From Sediminibacterium salmoneum NBRC 103935 (lineage in GTDB: Bacteria > Bacteroidota > Bacteroidia > Chitinophagales > Chitinophagaceae): DNA of 39,223 bases. The stretch is from assembly GCF_000511175.1 (NCBI RefSeq), contig NZ_KI866530.1, positions 2,791,422 to 2,830,644 on the forward strand. Direction: 5' to 3'. The notes under the pieces were generated by a model that was not told the DNA's origin, searched no databases, and saw only the letters and a program-made list of their open reading frames with translations. The position numbers were made by a program, and so were the translations under genes. Below, one piece after another: positions 1 through 7,356 of this stretch (its first letter is position 1; each line of letters opens with the position of its first letter).

Positions 1-2
1 CC

Positions 3-161
3 TATCCCCTGTGTGCCTTGCCTCCCACGACTAAGATTGCCAAAAGAGGCTTCCGCTATTTTATCGGTTCCCTTTGGGTGCTTATTCTTGTTTATGCATT
101 TCTTAGCTGGTTATTTGTTCAGTGGGGCTTACTGGATGTTTTTCAATTATCTACCAATTAA
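3..161 (+). CDS. C-terminal fragment of an unknown membrane protein (5' end outside window)
   Basis: This frame is open from the window edge to a TAA at 159-161. It reads as a basic stretch (TTKIAKRGFR) followed by one hydrophobic segment (about YFIGSLWVLILVYAFLSWLF) and a short polar tail, which is how a C-terminal membrane anchor looks. A competing frame is open from the edge to 204, but its translation lacks this basic/hydrophobic/polar organisation. No family is recognisable from about 52 residues. The frame choice is inference. Confidence 0.35.
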   Translation, partial: YPLCALPPTTKIAKRGFRYFIGSLWVLILVYAFLSWLFVQWGLLDVFQLSTN

Positions 162-240
162 GGAGATTTATCCCCTTTTGTACCAATTTGGTAAGACTAC
201 ATAGCGCTTTGCTTCTAATTTTATGAAAAATTTTCGGCAT

Positions 241-273
241 CTGTAACATTACGGCTGTTAATCCGTATTACAG
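241..273. repeat. Imperfect inverted repeat upstream of the sigma factor gene
   Basis: CTGTAA (241-246) pairs with TTACAG (268-273) and TACGG (250-254) with CCGTA (263-267), leaving a 3-nt bulge on the left arm and an 8-nt loop. It lies 30 bp before the sigma factor ATG. No T-run follows, so a terminator is unlikely; a regulator site or mRNA 5' structure is possible. The rest of 162-302 shows nothing I can assign. Confidence 0.4.
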
Positions 274-302
274 ATACAAAACCACTAACTGTTTCAATTT
301 GT

Positions 303-788
303 ATGACCGAGTTTGAGTACAATGAATGTGTAACCAATCATGCCGATGGCCTTTTCAGGTTTATCGTGAAAAATCTTCGGCACGAGGAAGACGCAAGGGA
401 TATTGTACAGTCGAGTTTTGAAAAACTATGGAAAAACCGGGATCAGGTTGAAGCAGAAAAGTCAAAGTCTTATTTGTTTACAGTGGGATATAATCAGATG
501 ATAGATCATATCCGGAAAAACAAAAGGATTCATTTAAAAGAAACATTTGAAGAGCAAACAGGTGTTCAGTATCAGCCCCAGTCTGGAATAAGGAAAACGC
601 TGATGGAGGCGTTGAACAGATTGAATGAAACCCAGAAAAGTCTGGTGATGTTGAAAGATTATGAAGGCTATAGTTACGAAGAGATTGGCAAGATTATGAG
701 CCTCAGCGAGAGTCAGGTAAAAGTGTATCTGCACCGGGCCAGGCTTACTTTAAAAAATTATCTGGTTAGCGCCGAAAATATTTTATAA
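303..788 (+). CDS. ECF-type RNA polymerase sigma factor
   Basis: This 161-residue protein has the usual length and two-domain build of an extracytoplasmic-function sigma-70 factor. Region 2 is at about residues 10-75 (LFRFIVKNLRHEEDARDIVQ, then FEKLWKNRD), where core RNA polymerase and the -10 element are bound. Region 4 is at about 105-155, with a helix-turn-helix (YSYEEIGKIMSLSESQVKVY) for -35 contact. Its stop codon overlaps the next ATG by one base (TAATG at 786-790), so translation is probably coupled to the membrane protein that follows. That arrangement is typical of sigma/anti-sigma pairs. The ATG is used although no Shine-Dalgarno is evident, which is normal in Bacteroidota. The regulon cannot be told from sequence. 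Confidence 0.9.
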   Translation: MTEFEYNECVTNHADGLFRFIVKNLRHEEDARDIVQSSFEKLWKNRDQVEAEKSKSYLFTVGYNQMIDHIRKNKRIHLKETFEEQTGVQYQPQSGIRKTLMEALNRLNETQKSLVMLKDYEGYSYEEIGKIMSLSESQVKVYLHRARLTLKNYLVSAENIL

Positions 789-1921
789 TGATTGTTATTA
801 ACCGAAATAATTACGAAACCTACTTTCTGCTTTATGTAGATGGTGAACTCTGTTCTGAGGAAAAGGTAGCTGTAGAAAGGTTTGTAGCAGAAAATCCTGA
901 TTTGGCAGAGGAGCTGGCTTTATTTCAAAGCACCCTACTGCAACCGGAAGACAATCTGGTTTTTGAAGGTAAGGAAGCTTTATTAAAAAAAGAAGGTCAG
1001 GATATTTCACTCAATAATTATGAAGAGTGGTTCCTGATGTACACAGATAATGAATTGTCTGCTGAGCAAAAAATGCAGGTTGAGCTTTTTGTTTTACAGC
1101 ATCCTTCTTTGCAAAGAGAATTTGAATGGTTGCAACAAACGAGATTGCCTGCGGAAACAATGGTGTTTGCCAATAAAGAATTATTGTACAGAAGAGAAGC
1201 TTCCGGAAAAAGCCCGATTTTCTACCTGCGTTGGATGCGTTATGCAGCGGCTGCAGCAGTAATAGGTATCATGGCAACCGTTTGGATGCTTGCTCCAACC
1301 AATACATTAAAAACACCATTAGAAGTGGGGGGAGCAGAACCGGAGCTGGTGGGAACTCCCGGTAAATCTGCTGGTCAGGCAGAAAGTGCAGATCCGGTTT
1401 CCAATGCAAATTCAGTTGACCAAAGCTCAGTAAAACAAGGTGAAGGGGATAATTATCCTACTGTAAAAATTATTGCTGCAGACAATCAGTCGGTAAAGGG
1501 TAATAATAAAATGAATCAAGGGCAGGTAATAGCCCCGGTAATTGCCAATAACAATCCAATCATTAAAATGGTAGAAACCGTACCTGTAAAAAATCAGGAG
1601 GAAGCCGTTCCCGTGAATAGTACGGTATCAACGCAACCCAACCCAACCATAACTCCAGTTAATACGGAAAGAGTGGTTCCTGTAATGGCAGCAGTTGAAA
1701 AGCCGATGCTTTCAGAAACAAGGGAAGATAAAACAGATACAGCCCCGGAAGAACCAAAGCCCATTTACACTGCTTTGGAAGATTCGGATGAAGATAAAAG
1801 TCTTTACATAGGTGCTCTCGAAATTAACAAGGACAGACTACGCGGATTGTTCCGAAAAGCAGGTAGTATTTTCCGTTCCAGAGCAAAGCAAAATGAAGAA
1901 GACGGCAGACAAAGAAAATAA
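788..1921 (+). CDS. Membrane anti-sigma-like protein with a duplicated N-terminal domain
   Basis: This 377-residue protein follows the sigma factor with a 1-bp overlap. Residues 8-68 and 77-138 are tandem copies of one domain with a 69-residue period: NYETYFLLYVDGELCSEEK and NYEEWFLMYTDNELSAEQK align closely, each followed by a helical segment and a V-F-x-x-K-E-x-L motif. A transmembrane helix covers about 151-168 (YAAAAAVIGIMATVWML). The remaining 200 residues are low-complexity Pro/Val/Asn-rich and presumably periplasmic, with a basic C-terminus. There is no CxxC zinc motif, so this is not a classical ZAS domain. Gene order and topology suggest it tethers the adjacent ECF factor; this is inference. 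Confidence 0.65.
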   Translation: MIVINRNNYETYFLLYVDGELCSEEKVAVERFVAENPDLAEELALFQSTLLQPEDNLVFEGKEALLKKEGQDISLNNYEEWFLMYTDNELSAEQKMQVELFVLQHPSLQREFEWLQQTRLPAETMVFANKELLYRREASGKSPIFYLRWMRYAAAAAVIGIMATVWMLAPTNTLKTPLEVGGAEPELVGTPGKSAGQAESADPVSNANSVDQSSVKQGEGDNYPTVKIIAADNQSVKGNNKMNQGQVIAPVIANNNPIIKMVETVPVKNQEEAVPVNSTVSTQPNPTITPVNTERVVPVMAAVEKPMLSETREDKTDTAPEEPKPIYTALEDSDEDKSLYIGALEINKDRLRGLFRKAGSIFRSRAKQNEEDGRQRK

Positions 1922-1944
1922 TCAGTTAACATAAAGCAAACAAT

Positions 1945-2808
1945 ATGAAAAGCATCGTAAGCATGGTAGCAATGATATGCATTGCAGTATCAGGAAGTGC
2001 ACAATCAAGTTCTGAGACCGATACCATCAAAGTGGGAAATTTTGTTATCATTAAGAAAAAAGGTTCTGACGATAACAGCGCAGGATCGGTAAGAATTAAT
2101 AAAGACAATTACAATCTGCTGCGAGTTGAACGCAGACCCGCCAAGCGTAAAAACTTAAGTACCAATTGGTGGATTGTAGACCTGGGTTTTGCCAATATGC
2201 GCGACAATACCGATTATGGGTATGCACAGGCTGGTTCTTATTTCAGAACCTTCCGACCTCAGGACGGTCCGGTAAATGAGAACAGTTATCGTTTGAATAC
2301 CGGTAAGTCTTCTAACGTGAATCTTTGGTTCTTCATGCAAAAGTTGAATGTGAGCAAGAATGTGCTGAATCTGAAATATGGCCTGGGTCTGGAAATGTAC
2401 AATTTCAGGTACGATTCCAGATTAAGCTACAACAATAGTCCAACACCTTATGTATTCAATGATTCCATTAGTTTTACCAAGAATAAATTATACGCCGGAT
2501 ACCTTACAGTTCCTTTCATGATTAATATTAATACTACCCCTGATAAGCGCAAAGGATTCAGCTTTAGTGCAGGTGTTAGTGCCGGCTATTTAATTGCGAG
2601 CCGGAATAAGCAAATCAGTGCAGAGAGGGGTAAAGTGAAAGAAAAGGCAGATTTCTATATGGAACCCTTCCGTTTGGCTGCCATTGGTGAAATTGGTCTG
2701 GGTCCGGTTCGTCTGTATGGATCCTATAGCCTGAATAAATTGCAAAAAGATGTTACCCGTTTAGAGCAATATCCGTTTGTAGTGGGCGTAAGATTGAGTA
2801 CCTGGTAA
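1945..2808 (+). CDS. Outer membrane beta-barrel protein (PorT-like), third gene of the sigma operon
   Basis: This 287-residue protein has a signal peptide (MKSIVSMVAMICIAVSGSAQ). After a linker to about residue 70, alternating aromatic/polar strands typical of an 8-10-strand outer membrane barrel follow (for example LYAGYLTVPFMININT, GFSFSAGVSAGYLIAS), ending in the strand FVVGVRLSTW. It starts 23 bp after the anti-sigma-like gene, so the three genes probably form one transcript. A barrel may be the target or the sensor of the sigma system. It resembles the PorT/OMP_b-brl families in style, but I cannot assign it to a named protein. Confidence 0.65.
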   Translation: MKSIVSMVAMICIAVSGSAQSSSETDTIKVGNFVIIKKKGSDDNSAGSVRINKDNYNLLRVERRPAKRKNLSTNWWIVDLGFANMRDNTDYGYAQAGSYFRTFRPQDGPVNENSYRLNTGKSSNVNLWFFMQKLNVSKNVLNLKYGLGLEMYNFRYDSRLSYNNSPTPYVFNDSISFTKNKLYAGYLTVPFMININTTPDKRKGFSFSAGVSAGYLIASRNKQISAERGKVKEKADFYMEPFRLAAIGEIGLGPVRLYGSYSLNKLQKDVTRLEQYPFVVGVRLSTW

Positions 2809-2825
2809 AATTTTGCCCAAAGTTT

Positions 2826-2833
2826 TATCTTTG
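2826..2833 (+). promoter_or_regulatory. Candidate -7 element TATCTTTG for the L,D-transpeptidase gene
   Basis: An exact match to the Bacteroidota -7 consensus TAnnTTTG lies 69 bp before the ATG at 2903. No convincing TTTG -33 box lies 19-21 bp upstream, so the assignment rests on the -7 box and position. Confidence 0.45.
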
Positions 2834-2841
2834 TTAATGGA

Positions 2842-2873
2842 ATTTGAATTAACAGTTGAAGCACAATTCAAAT
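2842..2873. repeat. Perfect 9-bp inverted repeat in the L,D-transpeptidase leader
   Basis: ATTTGAATT (2842-2850) is the exact reverse complement of AATTCAAAT (2865-2873), with a 14-nt spacer. It lies downstream of the candidate -7 box and about 30 bp before the start codon, so it would be in the 5' UTR or act as a dyad operator. Confidence 0.5.
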
Positions 2874-2902
2874 GCTTAATTTTCGTTTCTTAGTCAGATA
2901 AT

Positions 2903-3445
2903 ATGAAAAGGGCAATCTACTGGACACTATTTTTTGCTGGTTTTACCCTGACCACTTCTTTCAGAAAACACAGGGTGCTGGATCCTTCCAAAGCAGATAA
3001 GGACACTTATTCCGTGTATATTATCAAGAGCGAGTATGAGCTAAAGATTTATGACAAAGAAGGAGAGTGGCTGGCTTCTTATCCGGTTGTATTTGGAAGC
3101 AAAGACCTGGGAGATAAATTGTACCAGGGAGACAGACGAACGCCGGAAGGAGTGTTTCATATTACCGGAAAACGCAAGCATGCCAGGTGGGAAAGATTCA
3201 TGCTGATTGATTATCCAACAGCAGAAAGCTATGCCAAATTCAATCAACGGAAAGCACTGGGTATTATTCCTCCCAATGCAAAAATAGGGGGTGATATAGG
3301 CATTCACGGAACAGTACCGCACGATGATTTTGCCATTGATGAATATCGTAACTGGACAGAAGGCTGTATCAGTACAAAGAATAAATATGTGCAGGAATTA
3401 TTTGAAATGCTGCCAGTTGGAACCAGAGTAGAAATCAGGCGCTAA
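2903..3445 (+). CDS. Exported L,D-transpeptidase-fold (YkuD) protein, YafK/DpaA-like
   Basis: This 180-residue protein has an N-terminal hydrophobic signal or anchor (about residues 4-19). A YkuD catalytic domain follows at about 36-180. The conserved His-Gly (IGIHGTVPHD, H135-G136) precedes the nucleophile motif WTEGCIS with Cys155. Classical L,D-transpeptidases have S/T-H-G-C, whereas W-T-x-G-C-I is what I recall for the YafK/DpaA branch, which hydrolyses peptidoglycan cross-links to envelope proteins. Either peptidoglycan cross-linking or cleavage in the periplasm is therefore possible. It is a single gene with its own candidate promoter, ending at a bidirectional terminator. Confidence 0.8.
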   Translation: MKRAIYWTLFFAGFTLTTSFRKHRVLDPSKADKDTYSVYIIKSEYELKIYDKEGEWLASYPVVFGSKDLGDKLYQGDRRTPEGVFHITGKRKHARWERFMLIDYPTAESYAKFNQRKALGIIPPNAKIGGDIGIHGTVPHDDFAIDEYRNWTEGCISTKNKYVQELFEMLPVGTRVEIRR

Positions 3446-3512
3446 TTTGATAGACCGGGATATGCTGATTATCACAACAGAATGCGGAACTAAAAACTAT
3501 TAAATGAAATAT

Positions 3513-3543
3513 AAAAGCCCCGACCAGTTGGCAGGGGCTTTTT
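3513..3543. terminator. Bidirectional rho-independent terminator
   Basis: The stem AAAAGCCCC (3513-3521) / GGGGCTTTT (3534-3542), with a 12-nt loop, is flanked by A-run and T-run. It sits between the convergent L,D-transpeptidase and acyl-CoA dehydrogenase genes and can serve both strands. Confidence 0.9.
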
Positions 3544-3568
3544 ATTTTAATTCTGCAAATAAGGCTGA

Positions 3569-5359
3569 TTATATTTTGTAACCATTGTCTGCTACCAGAC
3601 GATCTGAAATTCTTCTGCGAGCATCCTTGGTATTGAATGGTTCTACTTTGGTAAAACGCTTCAGTCCAATATGCATCATGCGAAGTTCATCGCCTTCTGC
3701 AAAGCTGTTCAATGCATCTTTACCTGCTTTGTTTATGCGGTCAGCTGCATCATACAAATAGGTGCGCATGATATCATTTTGTGTTGCAACTGCTGCGTCT
3801 CCTTTTAAAGAAGCCAGTTTCATAACACGCATCAATGCACTTTCTGCATGGAAAACTTCAATGGCCATATCTGCAATATTCATTAAAATTTCCTGCTCCT
3901 TGTCTAATTGCATCATTAGCTTTTGAACGGCAGCTCCAGCAACCATTAAAATGGCTTTTTTGAAGTTAGCAATGGCTTTCAATTCTTTTGCATAAGTACC
4001 TTCTTCTTCCGATCCGAAATCAGGAATACTCATCAGTTCTTTTTGAACAGCCATAGCGGGTCCCATTAAATCAAGTTTACCTTTCATGGCACGCTTCAAT
4101 ACCATATCTACGGTTAACAAACGATTGATTTCGTTGGTTCCTTCATAAATTCTATTTATTCTGCTGTCTCTGTAAGCTCTTGAAATATCGTATTCATCAG
4201 AGAAACCGTTTCCTCCGTGAATTTGCACTCCTTCGTCTACTACATAATCCAACACTTCACTACCATATACTTTTAAAATAGCACACTCAATGGCGTATTC
4301 TTCTGCTGCACCTAATAAGGCTTCTGCAAATGATTTGCCACTGGCAGCCAGTTCATGTTCTTTATCATCAATCCATTTTGCAGAACGATATAAAGCAGAT
4401 TCACAAACCCATAAGCGAATGGCCATTTCAGCCATTTTATGACGAATAGCACCAAACTTGGCAATGGGTAATTTAAACTGCTCTCTGGTTTTGGCGTACT
4501 GAACAGAAGTGTCGGTTGCTCTTTTAGCACCGCCCAGTGTTGCTGCACATAATTTTAAACGACCAATGTTCAGGATATTGAAAGCAATGATATGTCCTTT
4601 GCCAATTTCACCCAGTACATTTTCAACAGGCACTTTACAATCCTGGAAATACAATTGAACGGTAGAAGACCCTTTAATTCCCATTTTGTGTTCTTCCGGT
4701 CCTTGTGTGAATCCTTCGGTGCCACGATCAACAATGAATCCGGTGAATTTATCGCCATCAATTTTAGCAAACACGGTGTACACATCAGCAAAACCACCAT
4801 TGGTGATCCAGCATTTCTGTCCATTTAAAATATAATATTTTCCATCTTCGCTTAGCTTGGCTGTTGTTTTTGCACCCAATGCATCACTACCGCTATTCGG
4901 CTCTGTTAATCCATAAGCACCCTTCCATTCCCCGCTGGCCAGCTTGGGAATATATTTTTGTTTCTGTGCTTCTGTACCAAAATATAAAATAGGCAATGAA
5001 CCAATACCGGTATGTGCTGCTACTGCAACAGAGAAAGAATATCCACCACCCATACCTTCATTTACAATGGTAGAGGTAATAAAGTCCTTACCCAGCCCAC
5101 CATATACTTCCGGAAAAGAAGTAGACAGTAACCCTTGTTCACCAGCCTTATCCATTAATGAAGCTACCAGTCCGGGCTCCATTTTATCGATACGGTCTAC
5201 AATGGGTAATACTTCTGTGTTCAAAAACTGATGGCACATATCCATCACCATCTGCTGTTCCTCATTGAAATCCTCTGGAATAAAAGTTTCATGGGGATTG
5301 CTTTCTTTGATGATCCATTCTCCACCCAAGAGGGCTTTTGTTTTGTTTGTGGCTTCCAT
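3569..5359 (-). CDS. Acyl-CoA dehydrogenase, long C-terminally extended type
   Basis: This 596-residue FAD enzyme would catalyse the first, alpha-beta dehydrogenation step of fatty acid beta-oxidation. The N-terminal helical domain is at about 30-145. The flavin-binding beta domain has AYGLTEPNSGSDA (149-160) and CWITNGGFADVY (183-194). The C-terminal helical domain has the signature IHGGNGFSDEYDISRAYRD and the catalytic base Glu406 in IYEGTNEI. About 180 extra residues follow the usual 400-residue ACAD core, as in VLCAD/ACAD9-type enzymes. It lies 30 bp downstream of a MarR regulator on the same strand, so the regulator probably senses an acyl ligand and controls this gene. Acyl chain specificity cannot be read from sequence. 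Confidence 0.92.
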   Translation of the reverse strand: MEATNKTKALLGGEWIIKESNPHETFIPEDFNEEQQMVMDMCHQFLNTEVLPIVDRIDKMEPGLVASLMDKAGEQGLLSTSFPEVYGGLGKDFITSTIVNEGMGGGYSFSVAVAAHTGIGSLPILYFGTEAQKQKYIPKLASGEWKGAYGLTEPNSGSDALGAKTTAKLSEDGKYYILNGQKCWITNGGFADVYTVFAKIDGDKFTGFIVDRGTEGFTQGPEEHKMGIKGSSTVQLYFQDCKVPVENVLGEIGKGHIIAFNILNIGRLKLCAATLGGAKRATDTSVQYAKTREQFKLPIAKFGAIRHKMAEMAIRLWVCESALYRSAKWIDDKEHELAASGKSFAEALLGAAEEYAIECAILKVYGSEVLDYVVDEGVQIHGGNGFSDEYDISRAYRDSRINRIYEGTNEINRLLTVDMVLKRAMKGKLDLMGPAMAVQKELMSIPDFGSEEEGTYAKELKAIANFKKAILMVAGAAVQKLMMQLDKEQEILMNIADMAIEVFHAESALMRVMKLASLKGDAAVATQNDIMRTYLYDAADRINKAGKDALNSFAEGDELRMMHIGLKRFTKVEPFNTKDARRRISDRLVADNGYKI

Positions 5360-5389
5360 CGTTAATTGTTTAATGTGTTTATAAAGTTC

Positions 5390-5854
5390 TTAATTCAATT
5401 GTTCTACCGGTGTTAAGGTTAGGTTATCGTATACGCGCTGAAAAACCGATTTAACAATTTCAATTTCTTTCTTGTCAACACCTACCAAAGCCTCCGACAT
5501 AGTCTGGTTGGCAAGGTCGATGGTAATTTGCTGAAGATCTTTGGCCGCCTGTGTTAATTGAACCAGGTTGATTCTTCTGTCGGTAGGAGAGGCTACTCTT
5601 TTTACCAGTTGTTGTTTTTCTAAATTGTCTATTAAGCGGGTGATACTGGGTTTGTCTCTGAAAGTTCTGTTGCAGAGCTCCTGCTGGCTTAATCCGTCTT
5701 CCTTCCATAAATGGTATAAAACGCTCCACTGCTCAATCGTAATTTCCAATCCCGCATTGCGGAAGTTTTTCTGCAATCTTCTTGCCACGGCGGTGGAAGC
5801 CATCCCATTGATGACGCTGTATAATTCTCCTCTTTTAAAATGGTTGTTTGGCAT
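5390..5854 (-). CDS. MarR-family transcriptional regulator
   Basis: This 154-residue protein has the typical MarR length and winged-helix layout. The recognition region is at about 50-95 (LSQQELCNRTFRDKPSITRL, then IDNLEKQQLVKR), followed by the wing (SPTDRRINLVQLT). Flanking N- and C-terminal helices would form the dimer. It is the first gene of a pair with the acyl-CoA dehydrogenase and is divergent from the glycosyltransferase. A 16-bp palindrome 5 bp upstream of its start is a good candidate for its own operator. The likely role, control of fatty acid breakdown with autoregulation, is inferred from context. Confidence 0.9.
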   Translation of the reverse strand: MPNNHFKRGELYSVINGMASTAVARRLQKNFRNAGLEITIEQWSVLYHLWKEDGLSQQELCNRTFRDKPSITRLIDNLEKQQLVKRVASPTDRRINLVQLTQAAKDLQQITIDLANQTMSEALVGVDKKEIEIVKSVFQRVYDNLTLTPVEQLN

Positions 5855-5858
5855 ATAG

Positions 5859-5874
5859 TTAGTTATGCAACTAA
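5859..5874. promoter_or_regulatory. Candidate MarR operator (palindrome)
   Basis: TTAGTTATGCAACTAA is a perfect 6+6 bp palindrome with a 4-bp centre. It lies 5 bp upstream of the marR ATG and just downstream of a candidate -7 box, so a bound dimer would cover the transcription start. Size and symmetry fit MarR operators. Confidence 0.55.
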
Positions 5875-5876
5875 TT

Positions 5877-5908
5877 CAAAGTTGACCCGTTTCTTTCATA
5901 AAACCAAG
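5877..5908 (-). promoter_or_regulatory. Candidate marR promoter (-33 TTG, -7 CAACTTTG)
   Basis: On the minus strand CTTGG (5908-5904) is followed after 19 bp by CAACTTTG (5884-5877), one mismatch from TAnnTTTG. The spacing matches Bacteroidota primary promoters, and the start site would fall in the palindrome at 5859-5874. Confidence 0.45.
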
Positions 5909-5997
5909 AATTAATAGATAAAATTTGAATGAAACTTTTGGGCAAGCTGGTTTTTAACTATCTGTTTTATTGGAATAGATTGGTTTTCTTTGCCGTA

Positions 5998-7149
5998 ATG
6001 GAGTCCTGGTTTCTGATTATAGGGATAATACTGGCCGCTTTATACAGCGGGTTGATCTGGTTGTATCGTTTTTGGTTTAACCGGCTGAAACCTTTCGAGC
6101 CTATTCCCAAAGCACTGCAGACACCCGTATTTTTCTCTGTAATTGTTCCTGCCAGAAATGAATCAGAAGCTATTGAAGCATGCTTAAATAGTATTCTGGC
6201 ACAACAATATCCCGTGGATTCCTATGAAATTATTGTTGTTGATGATTTTTCAACCGATGATACGGCTGCAATAGTCAGGAGTCTGTCTTTGAAGTTTCCG
6301 CATTTACAATTGATCTCTTTACAGGATTTTTATCCGGATGGTAATCAGTTGGCCTATAAAAAGAAGGCAATTGAACTGGCTATTTCTAAAAGTAAGGGTA
6401 CCTGGGTGGTAACAACGGATGCGGATTGTATTGTGCCCCCTTTATGGTTGCATCATTTTAGTGCCATGATTGCCAAAGAGAATCCGGTTTTTATTGCGGC
6501 ACCGGTAATGTTTACTTATAATGGAAAGTTCAGTGGCATTTTTCAATTGCTCGATTTTATGAGTTTACAGGGAATTACTGCTGCCGCTGTATCAGCCGGT
6601 TCACATACCATGTGCAATGGGGCTAATCTGGCTTACAGCAAGCAGGCATTTGAACAGGTGGGGGGATTCAGGGGGATTGATCATCTGGCCAGTGGAGACG
6701 ATATGTTGCTCATGCATAAAATGAAAAGGGAGTTTGGCAATCGACTATCCTATTTATTTTCAGCCAAGTCTATTGTTCTAACCGCTCCTATGCCCAATTG
6801 GAAACAATTTTTACACCAACGCATCCGTTGGGCCAGCAAAGCCAGTTATTATGAAGACAAGGGCATATTGCTGGTACTTTGGCTGGTATATCTGCTGAAT
6901 GCCATATTATTTGCCGGACTGATTGCCAGTTTGTTTTATCCGGTTTTGTTTCCGCATGTGCTTTTATTAATTGCAATTAAAACCATTGCAGAACTAGGAT
7001 TCCTTTTGCCTGTTGCCCATTTTTTTCAACTGAAAAAATGGTTGCTGTATTTTCCTTTAATGCAACCATTCCATATTGTATATACAGTAATTGCCGGCTG
7101 GTTAGGTAAGTTTGGATCTTATCAGTGGAAAAGCAGGAAAGTTCAATAA
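5998..7149 (+). CDS. Membrane-anchored family 2 glycosyltransferase
   Basis: This protein has an N-terminal transmembrane helix (WFLIIGIILAALYSGLIWLY) and a cytoplasmic GT-A domain. Motifs are FFSVIVPARNESEAI, VVDDFSTDDT, the metal-binding TTDADC, GANLAYSKQAF, and the acceptor-site HQRIRW (QxxRW-type, processive or membrane GT2). Two or three C-terminal membrane helices follow. It should transfer sugars to a membrane-bound acceptor, perhaps a lipid or surface glycan. An upstream in-frame ATG at 5929 would add 23 residues. I prefer 5998 because a -7-like TTTCTTTG (5985-5992) lies immediately before it and the shorter N-terminus fits the family. The neighbouring O-antigen ligase and Wzz genes, on the opposite strand, suggest a surface polysaccharide role. 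Confidence 0.85.
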   Translation: MESWFLIIGIILAALYSGLIWLYRFWFNRLKPFEPIPKALQTPVFFSVIVPARNESEAIEACLNSILAQQYPVDSYEIIVVDDFSTDDTAAIVRSLSLKFPHLQLISLQDFYPDGNQLAYKKKAIELAISKSKGTWVVTTDADCIVPPLWLHHFSAMIAKENPVFIAAPVMFTYNGKFSGIFQLLDFMSLQGITAAAVSAGSHTMCNGANLAYSKQAFEQVGGFRGIDHLASGDDMLLMHKMKREFGNRLSYLFSAKSIVLTAPMPNWKQFLHQRIRWASKASYYEDKGILLVLWLVYLLNAILFAGLIASLFYPVLFPHVLLLIAIKTIAELGFLLPVAHFFQLKKWLLYFPLMQPFHIVYTVIAGWLGKFGSYQWKSRKVQ

Positions 7150-7244
7150 TCCCGCTGATGGTAATTTTCTTTTGACTTATCAGGAAACCATGCGTAAATA
7201 AATAAACCTGCTAGTATAAAGGGTGACATTAGTAATCTGAACAT
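7143..7244 (-). CDS. Candidate 33-residue small membrane protein
   Basis: This short ORF has an ATG at 7244 and a TGA at 7143-7145. The product begins MFRLLMSPFILAGLFIYAWF, a single membrane helix, and ends with a charged tail (PDKSKENYHQRDY). A possible GTG lies two codons upstream (7250). Support beyond the reading frame: a perfect TAnnTTTG box (7274-7281, minus strand) upstream at promoter distance, and GGA about 10 bp before the ATG. The 3' end overlaps the end of the convergent glycosyltransferase gene by 7 bp. It lies just downstream of the O-antigen ligase gene on the same strand. The function is unknown, and it could be a chance ORF. The rest of 7150-7356 shows nothing else. Confidence 0.4.
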   Translation of the reverse strand: MFRLLMSPFILAGLFIYAWFPDKSKENYHQRDY

Positions 7245-7273
7245 TTTCACTTTTCCGTTTCTATATTAGATAC

Positions 7274-7281
7274 CAAATCTA
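7274..7281 (-). promoter_or_regulatory. Candidate -7 element TAGATTTG upstream of the small ORF
   Basis: This is an exact TAnnTTTG match on the minus strand, 29 bp upstream of the ATG at 7244. No clear TTTG is seen at -33. Confidence 0.35.
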
Positions 7282-7356
7282 TCCTTGTGTTTATCCCTTT
7301 TTCATTAATTATTGATTAAAATTGGCAATAATCGGTCAAGACCTGATTTATCCTGC

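Noticed and set aside
13..204. 63-codon ORF at the window start
   Set aside because: A different frame open from the edge to 161 reads more like a natural membrane protein end; this frame looks like its shadow.
294..301. -7 box TCAATTTG before the sigma factor gene
   Set aside because: It carries a mismatch at the second position and ends one base before the ATG, so transcription would begin inside the gene.
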